Source of the DNA: Eubacteriaceae bacterium
GTDB taxonomy: Bacteria > Bacillota > Clostridia > Eubacteriales > UBA1433
Length of the DNA stretch: 22,518 nt
Direction of reading: 5' to 3'
NCBI GenBank assembly: GCA_012797825.1
Contig: JAAZOI010000072.1
Location: 1-22,518, forward strand
The notes beneath the pieces were generated by a model that had not been told where the DNA came from, did not search any database, and saw only the letters and a list, made by a program, of their open reading frames with translations. Below, in pieces: positions 7,714 through 15,928 of this stretch (the first letter of the stretch is position 1; each line of letters begins with the position of its first letter). Both the position numbers and the translations under genes were made by a program.

Positions 7714-8646
7714 ATGCATATAAATAATCTAAGCCTCATATTCAGCATTTTTATATTTTTGATATTTGCTTTTGTGTTTACTCAATGCATAACGGTATTT
7801 TATTATTATATACGTTCTAAAGATAAAATTTTAGGGATGCAGGCTCTGCTTAATTTTTTCCCGATGATAATATTGGGGGCATATATTGTTTCACTTATGA
7901 TGCTGGCGATTAATATAGTGCCGTTTGACAATATTGCGAGTTTAGTTTTCGCAATAATAATAGCTTCTTCTATGGTTATTACAGAATGCTGCTATATTAT
8001 ATACTTGCTGAGTTTAATGCCTTTGTCAAGAAGAGGCTATATGAGAGGCGCAATAATATGCATCGGCGTTTCGGCTGTATTGCTTTCAAATATTTTAATA
8101 TGGATATTTATGGTTAAGGGATTTACCCCGCAGGTATTTATGTATGTTATTTCATATTTTCTTCCTATTACGATGTTTTTGGTAGTTATCTGCGGAATAT
8201 TAGGATTTTGCCTTGTAGTAAAAGTAAAAGACAGAGTAAAAAGGCATCATTTAAAAGAATACAGCTCTATTTGCATGACATTTCTTCCGCTTATAATACT
8301 AGATATAATTTTTAATAATTCTAATTTAATTATATTTACATTAGTCGGATTTATCGGGGGCAGCATATTATCATTTTCATATTTTTCAAAATACTTTTAT
8401 TCTAACTACAATTCGGAAGTCGACGAAAAAAACATAGAGGAATTTTATAAAAAAAATAATATTTCACTGCGCGAAAAAGATGTAATAAAGCTGCTGCTTA
8501 TGGGGCATTCAAATCCTGACATTGCTAAAGAACTTTACGTTTCGGAGAATACTGTTAAAACTCATATAAAAAATATATATAAAAAATTAAACATAAACAA
8601 CAGATATCAGCTGATAAATAAAATAAAGATTCAGAAAAGCAATTAA
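7714..8646 (+). CDS. Seven-helix membrane-bound LuxR-family transcription regulator
   Basis: A 310-residue protein with about seven hydrophobic helices (roughly 7-29, 43-66, 75-102, 112-133, 141-169, 186-200, 205-224), a 25-residue linker, and a C-terminal LuxR/GerE helix-turn-helix at about 250-303. The latter has the family pattern SLREKDVIKLLLMG, SNPDIAKELYVSENTVKTHI and NIYKKLNINNR. It is therefore a one-component membrane sensor-regulator; signal and target genes are unknown. No receiver domain is present and no kinase gene is adjacent. AGGAG lies 8 bases before the ATG. Its stop codon overlaps the stop codon of whiA on the opposite strand, with no terminator between. Confidence 0.85.
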   Translation: MHINNLSLIFSIFIFLIFAFVFTQCITVFYYYIRSKDKILGMQALLNFFPMIILGAYIVSLMMLAINIVPFDNIASLVFAIIIASSMVITECCYIIYLLSLMPLSRRGYMRGAIICIGVSAVLLSNILIWIFMVKGFTPQVFMYVISYFLPITMFLVVICGILGFCLVVKVKDRVKRHHLKEYSSICMTFLPLIILDIIFNNSNLIIFTLVGFIGGSILSFSYFSKYFYSNYNSEVDEKNIEEFYKKNNISLREKDVIKLLLMGHSNPDIAKELYVSENTVKTHIKNIYKKLNINNRYQLINKIKIQKSN

Positions 8647-9575
8647 AGATTATCGGCTATTTTAATAATTTGATTGTAGCGGTTGTATGCGGCTGTTCTG
8701 CTTATTTTAGGAGAGAAATATTCACATAACTCCGATAAGGGTGAAGACGGATGTTTAAGACGCAGAAAAGCGGCTTCACGCAACCTGTCGTTTAAATAAT
8801 CAAGACCTTTTAAAGCTGAAATTTTTTGTATTGCGGATATCTGCAATTCCGAAGAATTGACTGTCTTATTAATATTAGCGGTTTCGCTGTTTACAAGCCT
8901 AACCGTTTCGTTTCTTATATCTTTTAAAATAAAATAATTTTCAAAATCCATCATCGCCTTATGGGCGCCTATGAAAGCTAAAAAAGTAGCTATGCTTTCT
9001 CTTTTTTTTACATAAACGGAAACATATTCAGACCTTTTGAGAATATTTGCCGTTACATTATTCCTGCCAAGCAAGTCGCATATATATTTAGCTTTTTTTT
9101 CATTATTTATTTTAAATTCAAGATGATATGCTTTTGAAGGAGAGTTAATATAGCCGCATCCTAAAAATATGCCTTTTAAGTATGCCGACTGCATTGGCTT
9201 TGTCTGCATAAATTCAGATGTAATATCAGTTTTTATTACCATATCATATGTATCAAATATTTTATAGAAACTTAATATTTCAATACTTGAAAACTCATCT
9301 TCAAAATCAAGGATATAAAAATTATTTTTTTTGAAATTGCCGCCTTTTTTAATATAAAGCAAAGGGCTGCAACCAAAGATTTCTTTTATAACCGAAAAAT
9401 ATCTTCTTGCAACGGATGCGTTGTCACATGAAAAAAATAGTTTTACTTTTCCCCTGCCTAAGAATGAAATACTGCCTGCGCTTTGTATAAAACCGTAAAG
9501 CTCGGATATTAAATTATTATCATTTACAATAGGGGCTGCGCTTATTGTTGATTTTAAATCGGAAGCATATTTCAT
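8643..9575 (-). CDS. whiA: WhiA-family DNA-binding protein
   Basis: WhiA is a conserved Gram-positive protein with an inactive LAGLIDADG homing-endonuclease fold and a C-terminal helix-turn-helix; it acts in cell division or sporulation control depending on the host. The 310-residue protein shows the usual order: an N-terminal first half with ELYGFIQSAGSI, the second LAGLIDADG-type motif YLKGIFLGCG (about 132-141), and a C-terminal HTH from about 262 with LREAAFLRLKHP, LSELCEYF and ISRTAAYNRYNQI. It is the last gene of the PHP-rapZ-yvcK-whiA operon, beginning 7 bases after the yvcK stop, with TTAGGT as ribosome site. The C-terminal NRYNQI deviates from the common NHRLRKI. Confidence 0.93.
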   Translation of the reverse strand: MKYASDLKSTISAAPIVNDNNLISELYGFIQSAGSISFLGRGKVKLFFSCDNASVARRYFSVIKEIFGCSPLLYIKKGGNFKKNNFYILDFEDEFSSIEILSFYKIFDTYDMVIKTDITSEFMQTKPMQSAYLKGIFLGCGYINSPSKAYHLEFKINNEKKAKYICDLLGRNNVTANILKRSEYVSVYVKKRESIATFLAFIGAHKAMMDFENYFILKDIRNETVRLVNSETANINKTVNSSELQISAIQKISALKGLDYLNDRLREAAFLRLKHPSSPLSELCEYFSPKISRTAAYNRYNQIIKIADNL

Positions 9576-9582
9576 TTTAAAC

Positions 9583-10551
9583 CTAATTAACCGCTATGTA
9601 GTTTATAATTTTTTCTATGTCATGAATGATATATTTGCCTTTAACTGTTAAAAAATTATCTGCTATTAACTTGTATTTATCTTTATAAGCATCTAAATCG
9701 CCGGGTGTAACTATAATTGAGCCTTCAGATTGATAATGCTTAATTATATGGTTCTCAATAAGTATATCTTTATTATAAAGCACATAATCAAATACTTGAT
9801 TGCCATTATATAAATGATTTTCTATTGCTTTTAAATGTGAGGAAACAGTAAAATTGTCTGTTTCGCCGCGCTGAGTCATAATATTGCAGCAGTAGTATTT
9901 CTTTGCTTTGCTTTGAACTAAAGCGTCCTGTATTCCGTCAATTAAAAGATTTGGTATAACGCTTGTATAAAGACTTCCGGGACCTATTATTATCACGTCC
10001 GCGTCAAGCAGAGCTTCTATGCAATAATGAAAAGCTTTTGCATTTTTGGGTTCTATATAAATTCTTTTTATCGGGCTTTCTGATGCATAAGAAATTAAAG
10101 GTATGCATGATTCGCCGGATATTTTTTCATTATTGTCAAGTTCCGCCGTTATTCTCATATCGTCAAGAGTCACAGGAAGAACAGTTCCTGAAATTTTTAA
10201 AACATCGCTTACGGCTTTTACAGCTTCCGCGAAATTTCCTCTTATGCAGCACATGGCGGCTATTAAAAGGTTGCCCATAGACTGGCCTTTTAATGAGCCG
10301 GTATCAAAACGGAATGATAGAAGCTTGCTCATTTCACTTTCATCATCCGCCAGAGCCGTTAAACAGTTTCTTATGTCGCCGGGAGGGAGTATGCCAAGGT
10401 CGTCTCTAAGCATACCGCTGCTGCCGCCGTCGTCTCCGACGGTTACAATTGCAGTTATGTTTTTGGTATATGATTTCAGACCTTTGAGTATAACGCTAAG
10501 GCCGCTTCCGCCGCCCATTACAACAACTTTATATCCGCATTTATTTTTCAT
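9583..10551 (-). CDS. yvcK: YvcK/CofD-like protein (gluconeogenesis factor family)
   Basis: A 322-residue member of the YvcK family, which is related to CofD, binds UDP-sugars in Bacillus subtilis and is needed for normal cell shape and growth on gluconeogenic carbon sources. Diagnostic segments are the N-terminal VVMGGGSGLSVILKGL (GGGSG at 13-17), TVGDDGGSSGMLR (about 38-48), LPPGDIRNCLTAL, and the later GPGSLYTSVIPNLL. The start codon directly follows the rapZ stop codon with no spacer, and AAAGGAT within the rapZ end serves as ribosome site. Its position between rapZ and whiA is the conserved Gram-positive order. Confidence 0.94.
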   Translation of the reverse strand: MKNKCGYKVVVMGGGSGLSVILKGLKSYTKNITAIVTVGDDGGSSGMLRDDLGILPPGDIRNCLTALADDESEMSKLLSFRFDTGSLKGQSMGNLLIAAMCCIRGNFAEAVKAVSDVLKISGTVLPVTLDDMRITAELDNNEKISGESCIPLISYASESPIKRIYIEPKNAKAFHYCIEALLDADVIIIGPGSLYTSVIPNLLIDGIQDALVQSKAKKYYCCNIMTQRGETDNFTVSSHLKAIENHLYNGNQVFDYVLYNKDILIENHIIKHYQSEGSIIVTPGDLDAYKDKYKLIADNFLTVKGKYIIHDIEKIINYIAVN

Positions 10552-11412
10552 CTATTTTTTATCCTTTGTAATATCTCGATGCTCAATACTGACCCAATGG
10601 TCATTGGCTTTAAGTTTTTCATACAATGCGTTGGCAATAGCAACGGAACGATGCCTGCCGCCGGTGCAGCCTATAGCTATTATGAGCTGACTTTTTCCTT
10701 CATTTGTATAGTACGGTATTAAAAATTCAAGCATATCATGTAATTTATTTAAAAATGTATTTGTCTGCTTAAACGAAAAAACATAATTCATTACACTTTC
10801 GTCAAGACCCGAAAGCGGTTTTAATTCGCTTATGTAAAAAGGATTTGGTAAAAATCTTACGTCGAAAACCAAATCTGCATCTACGCATATTCCATATTTA
10901 AAACCGAACGATGTGATGTTAAGCAGAAATGAGTGCGACGCCTTGCTGTCTGTAAACATCATTTTAAGCGATTCTTTATGTTCTTTTATTGTTGTATTAG
11001 TGGTGTCCATTGTGTAGCTTGCTTTTTCTTTAATGGGAGCAAGCTTTTCACGTTCTTTTAATATGCCGTCTTCAATGCGTCCTGTAGGGCTGAGAGGATG
11101 TTTTCTTCTTGAGGACTTGTATCTGTTTATTAAAACTTTATCATCCGCTTCCAGAAATAGGATTTTAAAATTTATTTTTTTCTTTTCCATATCTTCTATA
11201 GCAGTTACAAGGTCGTCAAAAAACTCGCCCACTCTTATATCAGATACCAAAGCGGCCTTTGTTATTTTACTTTCCATATTTAAAAGTTCTACGAACGGAT
11301 AAATTAACTGAGGCGGGATGTTATCAACGCAATAAAATCCCAAATCTTCTAAAGCGCGTATCGTTTCGCTCTTTCCGGCTCCGCTCATGCCGGTGACTAT
11401 TGTTAAGTCCAT
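10552..11412 (-). CDS. rapZ: RapZ/YvcJ nucleotide-binding protein
   Basis: A 286-residue P-loop protein of the RapZ (YvcJ) family. In E. coli RapZ is an RNase adaptor controlling glmS small RNAs and amino-sugar supply; in Bacillus YvcJ binds and hydrolyses nucleotides and affects competence. The Walker A motif GMSGAGKS is at residues 8-15, followed by LEDLGFYCVDNIPPQL. The C-terminal domain has DVRFLPNPFY and IAIGCTGGRHRSVAIA, both strongly conserved in the family. The ribosome site GAGGAGGAG is made of the last Val-Glu-Glu-Glu codons of the preceding PHP gene, so the two are likely translationally coupled. Confidence 0.95.
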   Translation of the reverse strand: MDLTIVTGMSGAGKSETIRALEDLGFYCVDNIPPQLIYPFVELLNMESKITKAALVSDIRVGEFFDDLVTAIEDMEKKKINFKILFLEADDKVLINRYKSSRRKHPLSPTGRIEDGILKEREKLAPIKEKASYTMDTTNTTIKEHKESLKMMFTDSKASHSFLLNITSFGFKYGICVDADLVFDVRFLPNPFYISELKPLSGLDESVMNYVFSFKQTNTFLNKLHDMLEFLIPYYTNEGKSQLIIAIGCTGGRHRSVAIANALYEKLKANDHWVSIEHRDITKDKK

Positions 11413-11414
11413 AA

Positions 11415-12140
11415 TTACTCCTCCTCAACATTAATTATCTGGAAGGCTTTTATGTTTGCATCTTTTAATATATTCAAGCATTTTTCTATATTTCCTACTT
11501 GACATGATTTATGAGCATCCGAAGAAACTAAAATTTTTACGCCGTTAGCTGCTGCAATTTTCGCATCTTCCGCTGTCATATAACCATGCCTGTTGTTTAT
11601 TTCCAAAGCAATATTTTTCTCTGCGCACGCTTTACTTAACTTGTCAATATCAATAAAAAAACGCTCGCCCGGATGTGTAAACGCAAAAATGTTGTCGTAT
11701 TTATTAATGCATCTTATAAATATTTCGGTATTTCTTTTTTTGCAATAGTTTTTAAACAAACCCATGTACCGCGCAAAAAAATTCATAAAATAGTAATACA
11801 TAAATTTATCAAAACGGATTAAATAATGCATTCCCACAAGCAGATAATCAAGTATATCGCTGTATTCATCTGCATCTATTGTGCCGTCTTGGTTTATTAT
11901 ATTCGCTTCGATACCTAAGTATATATTTATATTTTTATATTTATCGCGCAATAACTTTATTTCATCGCGCATTTTGTACAGTTGTTTTTTCTTGACACCG
12001 TAGAAGAAGTGGCCGCCGCCGTGGTCGGTAATGCAAATTGAAGAAAGCCCTTTTTCTATTGCGCTTTTAACGTTTTCTTCTATTGTATTTTTACCGTGAC
12101 TGTATATTGTGTGAGTATGAAAATCTCCAGTAAGTCTCAT
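11415..12140 (-). CDS. PHP-domain metal-dependent phosphoesterase
   Basis: A 241-residue PHP-domain protein. It carries the four metal-binding motifs: HTHTIYSHG (residues 8-16), TDHG (38-41), GIEANI with Glu78, and THPGE and SSDAH near the C-terminus. The layout resembles the YcdX/histidinol-phosphatase-like branch of PHP enzymes, which hydrolyse phosphoesters with a trinuclear metal centre; the substrate here is not known. It is first in the PHP-rapZ-yvcK-whiA operon, a position such genes often hold in Clostridia. No murB is present beside it. The ribosome site is weak (CGGGG, about 10 bases from the ATG). Confidence 0.85.
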   Translation of the reverse strand: MRLTGDFHTHTIYSHGKNTIEENVKSAIEKGLSSICITDHGGGHFFYGVKKKQLYKMRDEIKLLRDKYKNINIYLGIEANIINQDGTIDADEYSDILDYLLVGMHYLIRFDKFMYYYFMNFFARYMGLFKNYCKKRNTEIFIRCINKYDNIFAFTHPGERFFIDIDKLSKACAEKNIALEINNRHGYMTAEDAKIAAANGVKILVSSDAHKSCQVGNIEKCLNILKDANIKAFQIINVEEE

Positions 12141-12166
12141 TTGTTAATACCCCGTTATTTTAAGTT

Positions 12167-12175
12167 ATTATAACA
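12167..12175 (-). promoter_or_regulatory. Possible extended -10 promoter of the PHP-rapZ-yvcK-whiA operon
   Basis: On the minus strand TGTTATAAT (TG-n-TATAAT) lies 27 bases before the PHP start codon. I see no good -35 box 16-18 bases upstream, so this would rely on the extended -10. Confidence 0.45.
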
Positions 12176-12236
12176 TATATAATTAAATTATGATTTGCAT
12201 TTTTTTAAAGATAAAACTTATTATATTTGATATAAA

Positions 12237-12265
12237 TTGAGAATTATTATATTTTGGGATATAAT
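12237..12265 (+). promoter_or_regulatory. Sigma-A promoter of pfkA-pyk
   Basis: TTGAGA (12237-12242), 17-base spacer, perfect TATAAT (12260-12265). The leader before pfkA would be about 45 bases and ends in AGGAGG (12302-12307). Confidence 0.75.
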
Positions 12266-12315
12266 ATAAAAAATAAATTTTGACTGATACAACTAATTTC
12301 CAGGAGGCAATGTAA

Positions 12316-13275
12316 ATGAAAAGAATAGCAGTTTTAACCAGCGGAGGCGATGCACCCGGAATGAATGCCGCTATACGAGCGGTTGTTCGAGCTGGGATTT
12401 ACTACAATCTTGAAGTTTTTGGTATATATCAAGGATATGCAGGGCTTATTGAACGTGAAATAAAAAAAATGGATATTTTATCTGTAGACGACATAATACA
12501 TCGCGGAGGGACGATATTAAACAGCAGCAGAAGCAAGTTTTTTATGTCTGAAGAAGGAAGATGCGAAGCCAAAAAAGCGCTTGACGAATTCGGCATAGAC
12601 GCACTTATTGCGATAGGGGGAGACGGAACATACAAAGGCGCGCTTACATTAGTTGAGCTAGGCGTTAATGTTATATGCCTTCCTGGAACTATTGACAATG
12701 ATGTTGCAAGCACTGACTACACAATAGGCTTTGACACTGCAGTAAATACGGCGGTTGACGCCATAAGCAAAATAAGCGATACCTCAGCGGCGCATAACAG
12801 AGCTCATACAATTCAGGTAATGGGCAGGAGCGCAGGCTACATAGCGCTTTATTCCGCTGTTGCAGGCGGTGCAGAAAGCGTGGTAATTCCTGAAGAACCT
12901 GCTGATTATGAAGCAATTTATAAAAAGATGCTACAAAGTATAAATATGGGAAAACATCACAGCATATCGGTTGTTGCCGAAGGCGCAGGCGATTATATGG
13001 AAATCGCGAAAAATATGATAGAGCATACCGGTATGGACACAAAAGGTACAAATCTTGGTTATCTGCAAAGAGGAGGATCTCCGTCGGCATTTGACAGAAT
13101 ACTGGCATCAATTATGGGCGCTATGGCAGTGGAACTTATAGTGCAATCAAAGAAAAATTTGGCTGTGGGATTTAAAGACGGGAAATATCAAAGTTTTGAT
13201 TTAGCAGAAGCTGTAGGCATGAAAAAAGAAATTAATAAAGAAATGTATAGAATATTAAATATTATTTCTATGTAA
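12316..13275 (+). CDS. pfkA: ATP-dependent 6-phosphofructokinase
   Basis: Phosphorylates fructose 6-phosphate to fructose 1,6-bisphosphate, the committed step of glycolysis. The 319-residue protein has E. coli PfkA length and almost the same numbering: GGDAPGMNAAIR at 10-21, GGDGTYKGA from 101, and PGTIDND at 123-129 with catalytic Asp127. Gly104 and Gly124 are the residues typical of ATP-using enzymes; pyrophosphate-dependent enzymes usually have Asp and Lys there. VMGRSAGYIAL and LGYLQRGGSPSAFDR are further substrate-site motifs. A strong AGGAGG lies 8 bases before the ATG. pyk follows after 12 bases, forming a glycolytic two-gene operon. Confidence 0.97.
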   Translation: MKRIAVLTSGGDAPGMNAAIRAVVRAGIYYNLEVFGIYQGYAGLIEREIKKMDILSVDDIIHRGGTILNSSRSKFFMSEEGRCEAKKALDEFGIDALIAIGGDGTYKGALTLVELGVNVICLPGTIDNDVASTDYTIGFDTAVNTAVDAISKISDTSAAHNRAHTIQVMGRSAGYIALYSAVAGGAESVVIPEEPADYEAIYKKMLQSINMGKHHSISVVAEGAGDYMEIAKNMIEHTGMDTKGTNLGYLQRGGSPSAFDRILASIMGAMAVELIVQSKKNLAVGFKDGKYQSFDLAEAVGMKKEINKEMYRILNIISM

Positions 13276-13287
13276 AGGTTAAGTGAA

Positions 13288-14727
13288 ATGAATAAAACGA
13301 AAATAGTATGTACGCTAGGTCCTGCGTGTGATACTGAAAATATTTTAAAAGAAATGCTTCTTGCCGGAATGAGGATTGCGAGAATGAATTTTTCTCACGG
13401 TACGCATGAAGAGCATAAGAGAAGACTTGATTTGGTACGAAAAGTTGCAAGCGATACGGGCATTACACTTGGAATGATGCTTGATACAAAGGGTCCGGAA
13501 ATACGCATAAAGCAATTTAAAAACGGACAGATAAATCTAAAAGAAGGTCAGATGTTTACGCTTGCCTGCTATGATACCGAAGGTGATGATACTAAGGTTT
13601 CGGTAAATTATAAAGATTTATATAAGTCAGTAAAAGAAGGCGACAAAGTATTGCTTGACGACGGGCTTATTACTATGGAAGTTGCTGATATAAAAAATAA
13701 AGATATTATACTAAAAGTGCTTGTAGCGGGTGTGCTAAGCAATAATAAAAGTATTAACCTGCCTCACAGCAAACCGAATTTACCGTTTCTGACAGATATC
13801 GACAAAAAAGATTTAATGTTCGGAATTGAAAACAATGTTGATTTTATTGCGGCGTCTTTTGTACGCAGTGCGGAAGATGTAAAATTACTCAGAGGATTTT
13901 TAAATGAAAACGGCGGGGAAGATATCTGGATTATTTCAAAAATTGAAAACGGAGAAGGCGTTATAAACATTGATGAAATAATTCAGGCAAGCGACGGGAT
14001 AATGGTGGCGAGAGGAGATTTGGGTGTTGAAATTGATGCTGAACTAATACCCATAACTCAAAAAGACATAATAGAAAAATGCAATATAGCTGCAAAACCC
14101 GTTATTACCGCAACACAAATGCTTGATTCAATGATCAGAAACCCGCATGCTACAAGAGCGGAGATAAATGATGTTGCCAATGCAGTATTTGACGGAACTG
14201 ACGCCGTTATGCTTTCGGCGGAAAGCGCCGCAGGCAAATACCCTGTCGAATCCGTTAAGACGTTATCCAGAGTTATATACCGCACTGAAGCGAGCGAGAG
14301 ATATTTTAAAAATATAAAAAGAGATTTTACAGGGTCAATTTCAAAAACAAATGTTATAGGGCATGCAGCGTGTGAAATAGCAGAAAAGCTTAAAGTCAAA
14401 GCAATAATAGCTCCAACTGCGGGAGGATACACTCCGAGGCTCATATCAAAATTCAGACCGAACTGTATGCTTATAGCATCTACATGCTCGAAAAGCGTTA
14501 TGAGAAAGCTAACATTGGTTTGGGGGGCGTATTCAGTATATTCGCCTGTTCAATCGGGGTATGAGGATTTAGTGTGCAACTCGGTAAGAAATGCTGCGGA
14601 AGAAGGGCTGTTAAATGAAAATGATCTTGTTGTGGTTACTTTCGGCATGCCTATTAATGTGACGGGTACAACAAACAATATTAGAGTTGCAAGAGTGCAT
14701 GAAATGAACAACTGCGGTATAAAATAA
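13288..14727 (+). CDS. pyk: Pyruvate kinase
   Basis: Makes pyruvate and ATP from phosphoenolpyruvate and ADP. The 479-residue protein opens with TKIVCTLGPA and RMNFSHG, then LDTKGPEIRI, ISKIENGEG with the catalytic lysine, VARGDLGVE, and the signature TQMLDSMIRNPHATRAEINDVANA (split here for length: TQMLDSM, then TRAEINDVANAV). Glu71 in TKGPEIR corresponds to Glu117 of the muscle enzyme and suggests potassium dependence. The extra C-terminal PEP-utiliser-like domain of Bacillus pyruvate kinases is absent. The ribosome site AAAGG overlaps the pfkA stop codon. I see no convincing terminator after the gene. Confidence 0.97.
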   Translation: MNKTKIVCTLGPACDTENILKEMLLAGMRIARMNFSHGTHEEHKRRLDLVRKVASDTGITLGMMLDTKGPEIRIKQFKNGQINLKEGQMFTLACYDTEGDDTKVSVNYKDLYKSVKEGDKVLLDDGLITMEVADIKNKDIILKVLVAGVLSNNKSINLPHSKPNLPFLTDIDKKDLMFGIENNVDFIAASFVRSAEDVKLLRGFLNENGGEDIWIISKIENGEGVINIDEIIQASDGIMVARGDLGVEIDAELIPITQKDIIEKCNIAAKPVITATQMLDSMIRNPHATRAEINDVANAVFDGTDAVMLSAESAAGKYPVESVKTLSRVIYRTEASERYFKNIKRDFTGSISKTNVIGHAACEIAEKLKVKAIIAPTAGGYTPRLISKFRPNCMLIASTCSKSVMRKLTLVWGAYSVYSPVQSGYEDLVCNSVRNAAEEGLLNENDLVVVTFGMPINVTGTTNNIRVARVHEMNNCGIK

Positions 14728-14758
14728 GTATTTACAAATTATAGTATACTAAATGATG

Positions 14759-14786
14759 TTGTATTTTTAATATATTGTGCTATAAT
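14759..14786 (+). promoter_or_regulatory. Probable extended -10 promoter of the 133-residue orphan gene
   Basis: TTGTAT (14759-14764), 16-base spacer, perfect TATAAT (14781-14786) preceded by TGC, an extended -10. The transcript would start near 14793 and have a leader of under 30 bases. Confidence 0.6.
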
Positions 14787-14819
14787 TTTGTATACAATAT
14801 TAAATTATGGAGAATAAAT

Positions 14820-15221
14820 ATGGCTAAAAATAAAATAAAATGTTCGGTTATAGCCGGCGTAAATAAGGGATCTGATGTAATTGCAACTGATTTTTTTGTT
14901 AATTGTCTGACTATAATGGTTGGCAAAAAACTTATAGGCAGCTATGCGATAGATATTAAACATACAAATACCGAATGCTATGAATTAATAGATGATGAAG
15001 TTTTGGAATATAATACAAGCAAAATTTTGCATGATGAAGCAGATTTAAGAAAAGAAATAGAAGAATATATTTATAATAAAAAACAAGCCGGCTCAATTAT
15101 TGCAGCAGTTAAGTTTAAAGAAAGCGGAGATATAAGCATACTTGAAATTGACGAAAAACGCCTTACATTTTTAATAAACGCTATGAGACCGCATCCGCTT
15201 ACGCAGTTTATTCAAAACTAA
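14820..15221 (+). CDS. Unrecognised 133-residue cytoplasmic protein
   Basis: I do not recognise the family. The start is set at the ATG at 14820 because GGAGA lies six bases upstream and the promoter is at 14759-14786; a longer frame beginning at 14775 would start inside the likely leader. The protein begins MAKNKIKCSVIAGVNKG, has a mixed alpha/beta look, an acidic central part (DEADLRKEIEEYI) and ends in RPHPLTQFIQN. No signal peptide, membrane helix or metal-binding cluster is seen. It appears to be a stand-alone gene with its own promoter and terminator between pyk and a convergent thioesterase gene. Confidence 0.65.
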   Translation: MAKNKIKCSVIAGVNKGSDVIATDFFVNCLTIMVGKKLIGSYAIDIKHTNTECYELIDDEVLEYNTSKILHDEADLRKEIEEYIYNKKQAGSIIAAVKFKESGDISILEIDEKRLTFLINAMRPHPLTQFIQN

Positions 15222-15246
15222 GCGCCGTATGGCGCTTTATTTTTTT
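15221..15246 (+). terminator. Intrinsic terminator, probably shared by two convergent genes
   Basis: Perfect stem AGCGCC / GGCGCT with GTAT loop (15221-15236), then TTA and a run of T to 15246 on the plus strand. It begins in the last base of the orphan gene's stop codon. Read on the minus strand the same hairpin follows the thioesterase stop directly, with a poorer T-tract. Confidence 0.85.
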
Positions 15247-15758
15247 ATATCAGATATTATAATTGACTGGGGTACTTTAAAGCTTTTATCGTAAAACCAG
15301 ACACTATGCATATCTTCGCTGTCGGTTATTTTATCAAAACTTGTTTTTACATATTTTCCTTTTGCTTTAGCAGCTATTCTTCCGTCTGACAACATAATAT
15401 AACCTTCAGCTTCATATATCAGCCTGCTGTCTTTTGTAAGTTGAGCTACAATAAAAATATCTTCTTCAAGCGGAACCGGGTGCAAAAAACGCGTGCTTAA
15501 TTCAGCGGTTACAGCCCAGCCATTATCGGGATCTTCTATCATGCTTACTCTTCCCAAAATTTCGTCAAGCAAAGTGCATGTAATACCGCCATGCAACCTG
15601 CCCGGGTAACTTTGATAAAACTCAGATAAATTCGCAACGCTTATTATTTTATTATCATTAGTTTGAAAAAAATGCAGTTTGAGACCTTTTTCGTTATGCA
15701 GCCCGCATAGCAGACACATACTAGAATTATTCTGCATTTTTGTAATTTTAAATTCCAT
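15237..15758 (-). CDS. PaaI-type hotdog-fold thioesterase
   Basis: A 173-residue protein of the PaaI-like acyl-CoA thioesterase type. The N-terminal CLLCGLHNEKGLKLHF (Cys15/Cys18) is the CxxCG-x3-N segment seen in one subgroup; GRLHGGITCTLLDEILG with His56-Gly-Gly and Asp65/Glu66 is the hotdog active-site helix. Such enzymes cleave thioesters of CoA; the acyl group cannot be told from sequence. I place the start at the ATG at 15758 because AAGGTG lies six bases upstream on the minus strand; a TTG at 15776 would add six residues but lacks such a site. It converges with the orphan gene across a shared hairpin. Confidence 0.82.
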   Translation of the reverse strand: MEFKITKMQNNSSMCLLCGLHNEKGLKLHFFQTNDNKIISVANLSEFYQSYPGRLHGGITCTLLDEILGRVSMIEDPDNGWAVTAELSTRFLHPVPLEEDIFIVAQLTKDSRLIYEAEGYIMLSDGRIAAKAKGKYVKTSFDKITDSEDMHSVWFYDKSFKVPQSIIISDIKK

Positions 15759-15867
15759 GATTTTCACCTTTTGCAATTATATACCAATTTGTTGAATTTA
15801 TCTATAGCCAATTACAATATTTAATATATTATATATTAAAATAAATGTATAATTATTCATTTTTTTC

Positions 15868-15896
15868 TTGATTATTTTATTTTTGGATTATATAAT
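15868..15896 (+). promoter_or_regulatory. Sigma-A promoter of the amino acid ABC transporter operon
   Basis: TTGATT (15868-15873), 17-base spacer, perfect TATAAT (15891-15896). GAGGAG at 15916-15921 then precedes the start codon. No riboswitch-sized leader is left between promoter and gene. Confidence 0.75.
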
Positions 15897-15928
15897 ACTA
15901 ATTAATATTTTACACGAGGAGAATTGAA

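Noticed and set aside
10103..10690. Open frame of 195 codons on the plus strand
   Set aside because: Antisense to the yvcK/rapZ genes, which both have full family motifs; composition is a mirror of the coding strand.
14728..14758. Possible terminator after pyk formed by AGTAT and ATACT
   Set aside because: The stem is short, AT-only and is not followed by a T-run; I cannot support it as a terminator.
15776..15841. TATAAT on the minus strand near 15776-15781 as promoter of the thioesterase gene
   Set aside because: It is so close to the start codon that the transcript would begin within or next to the ribosome site, and no -35 box is seen.
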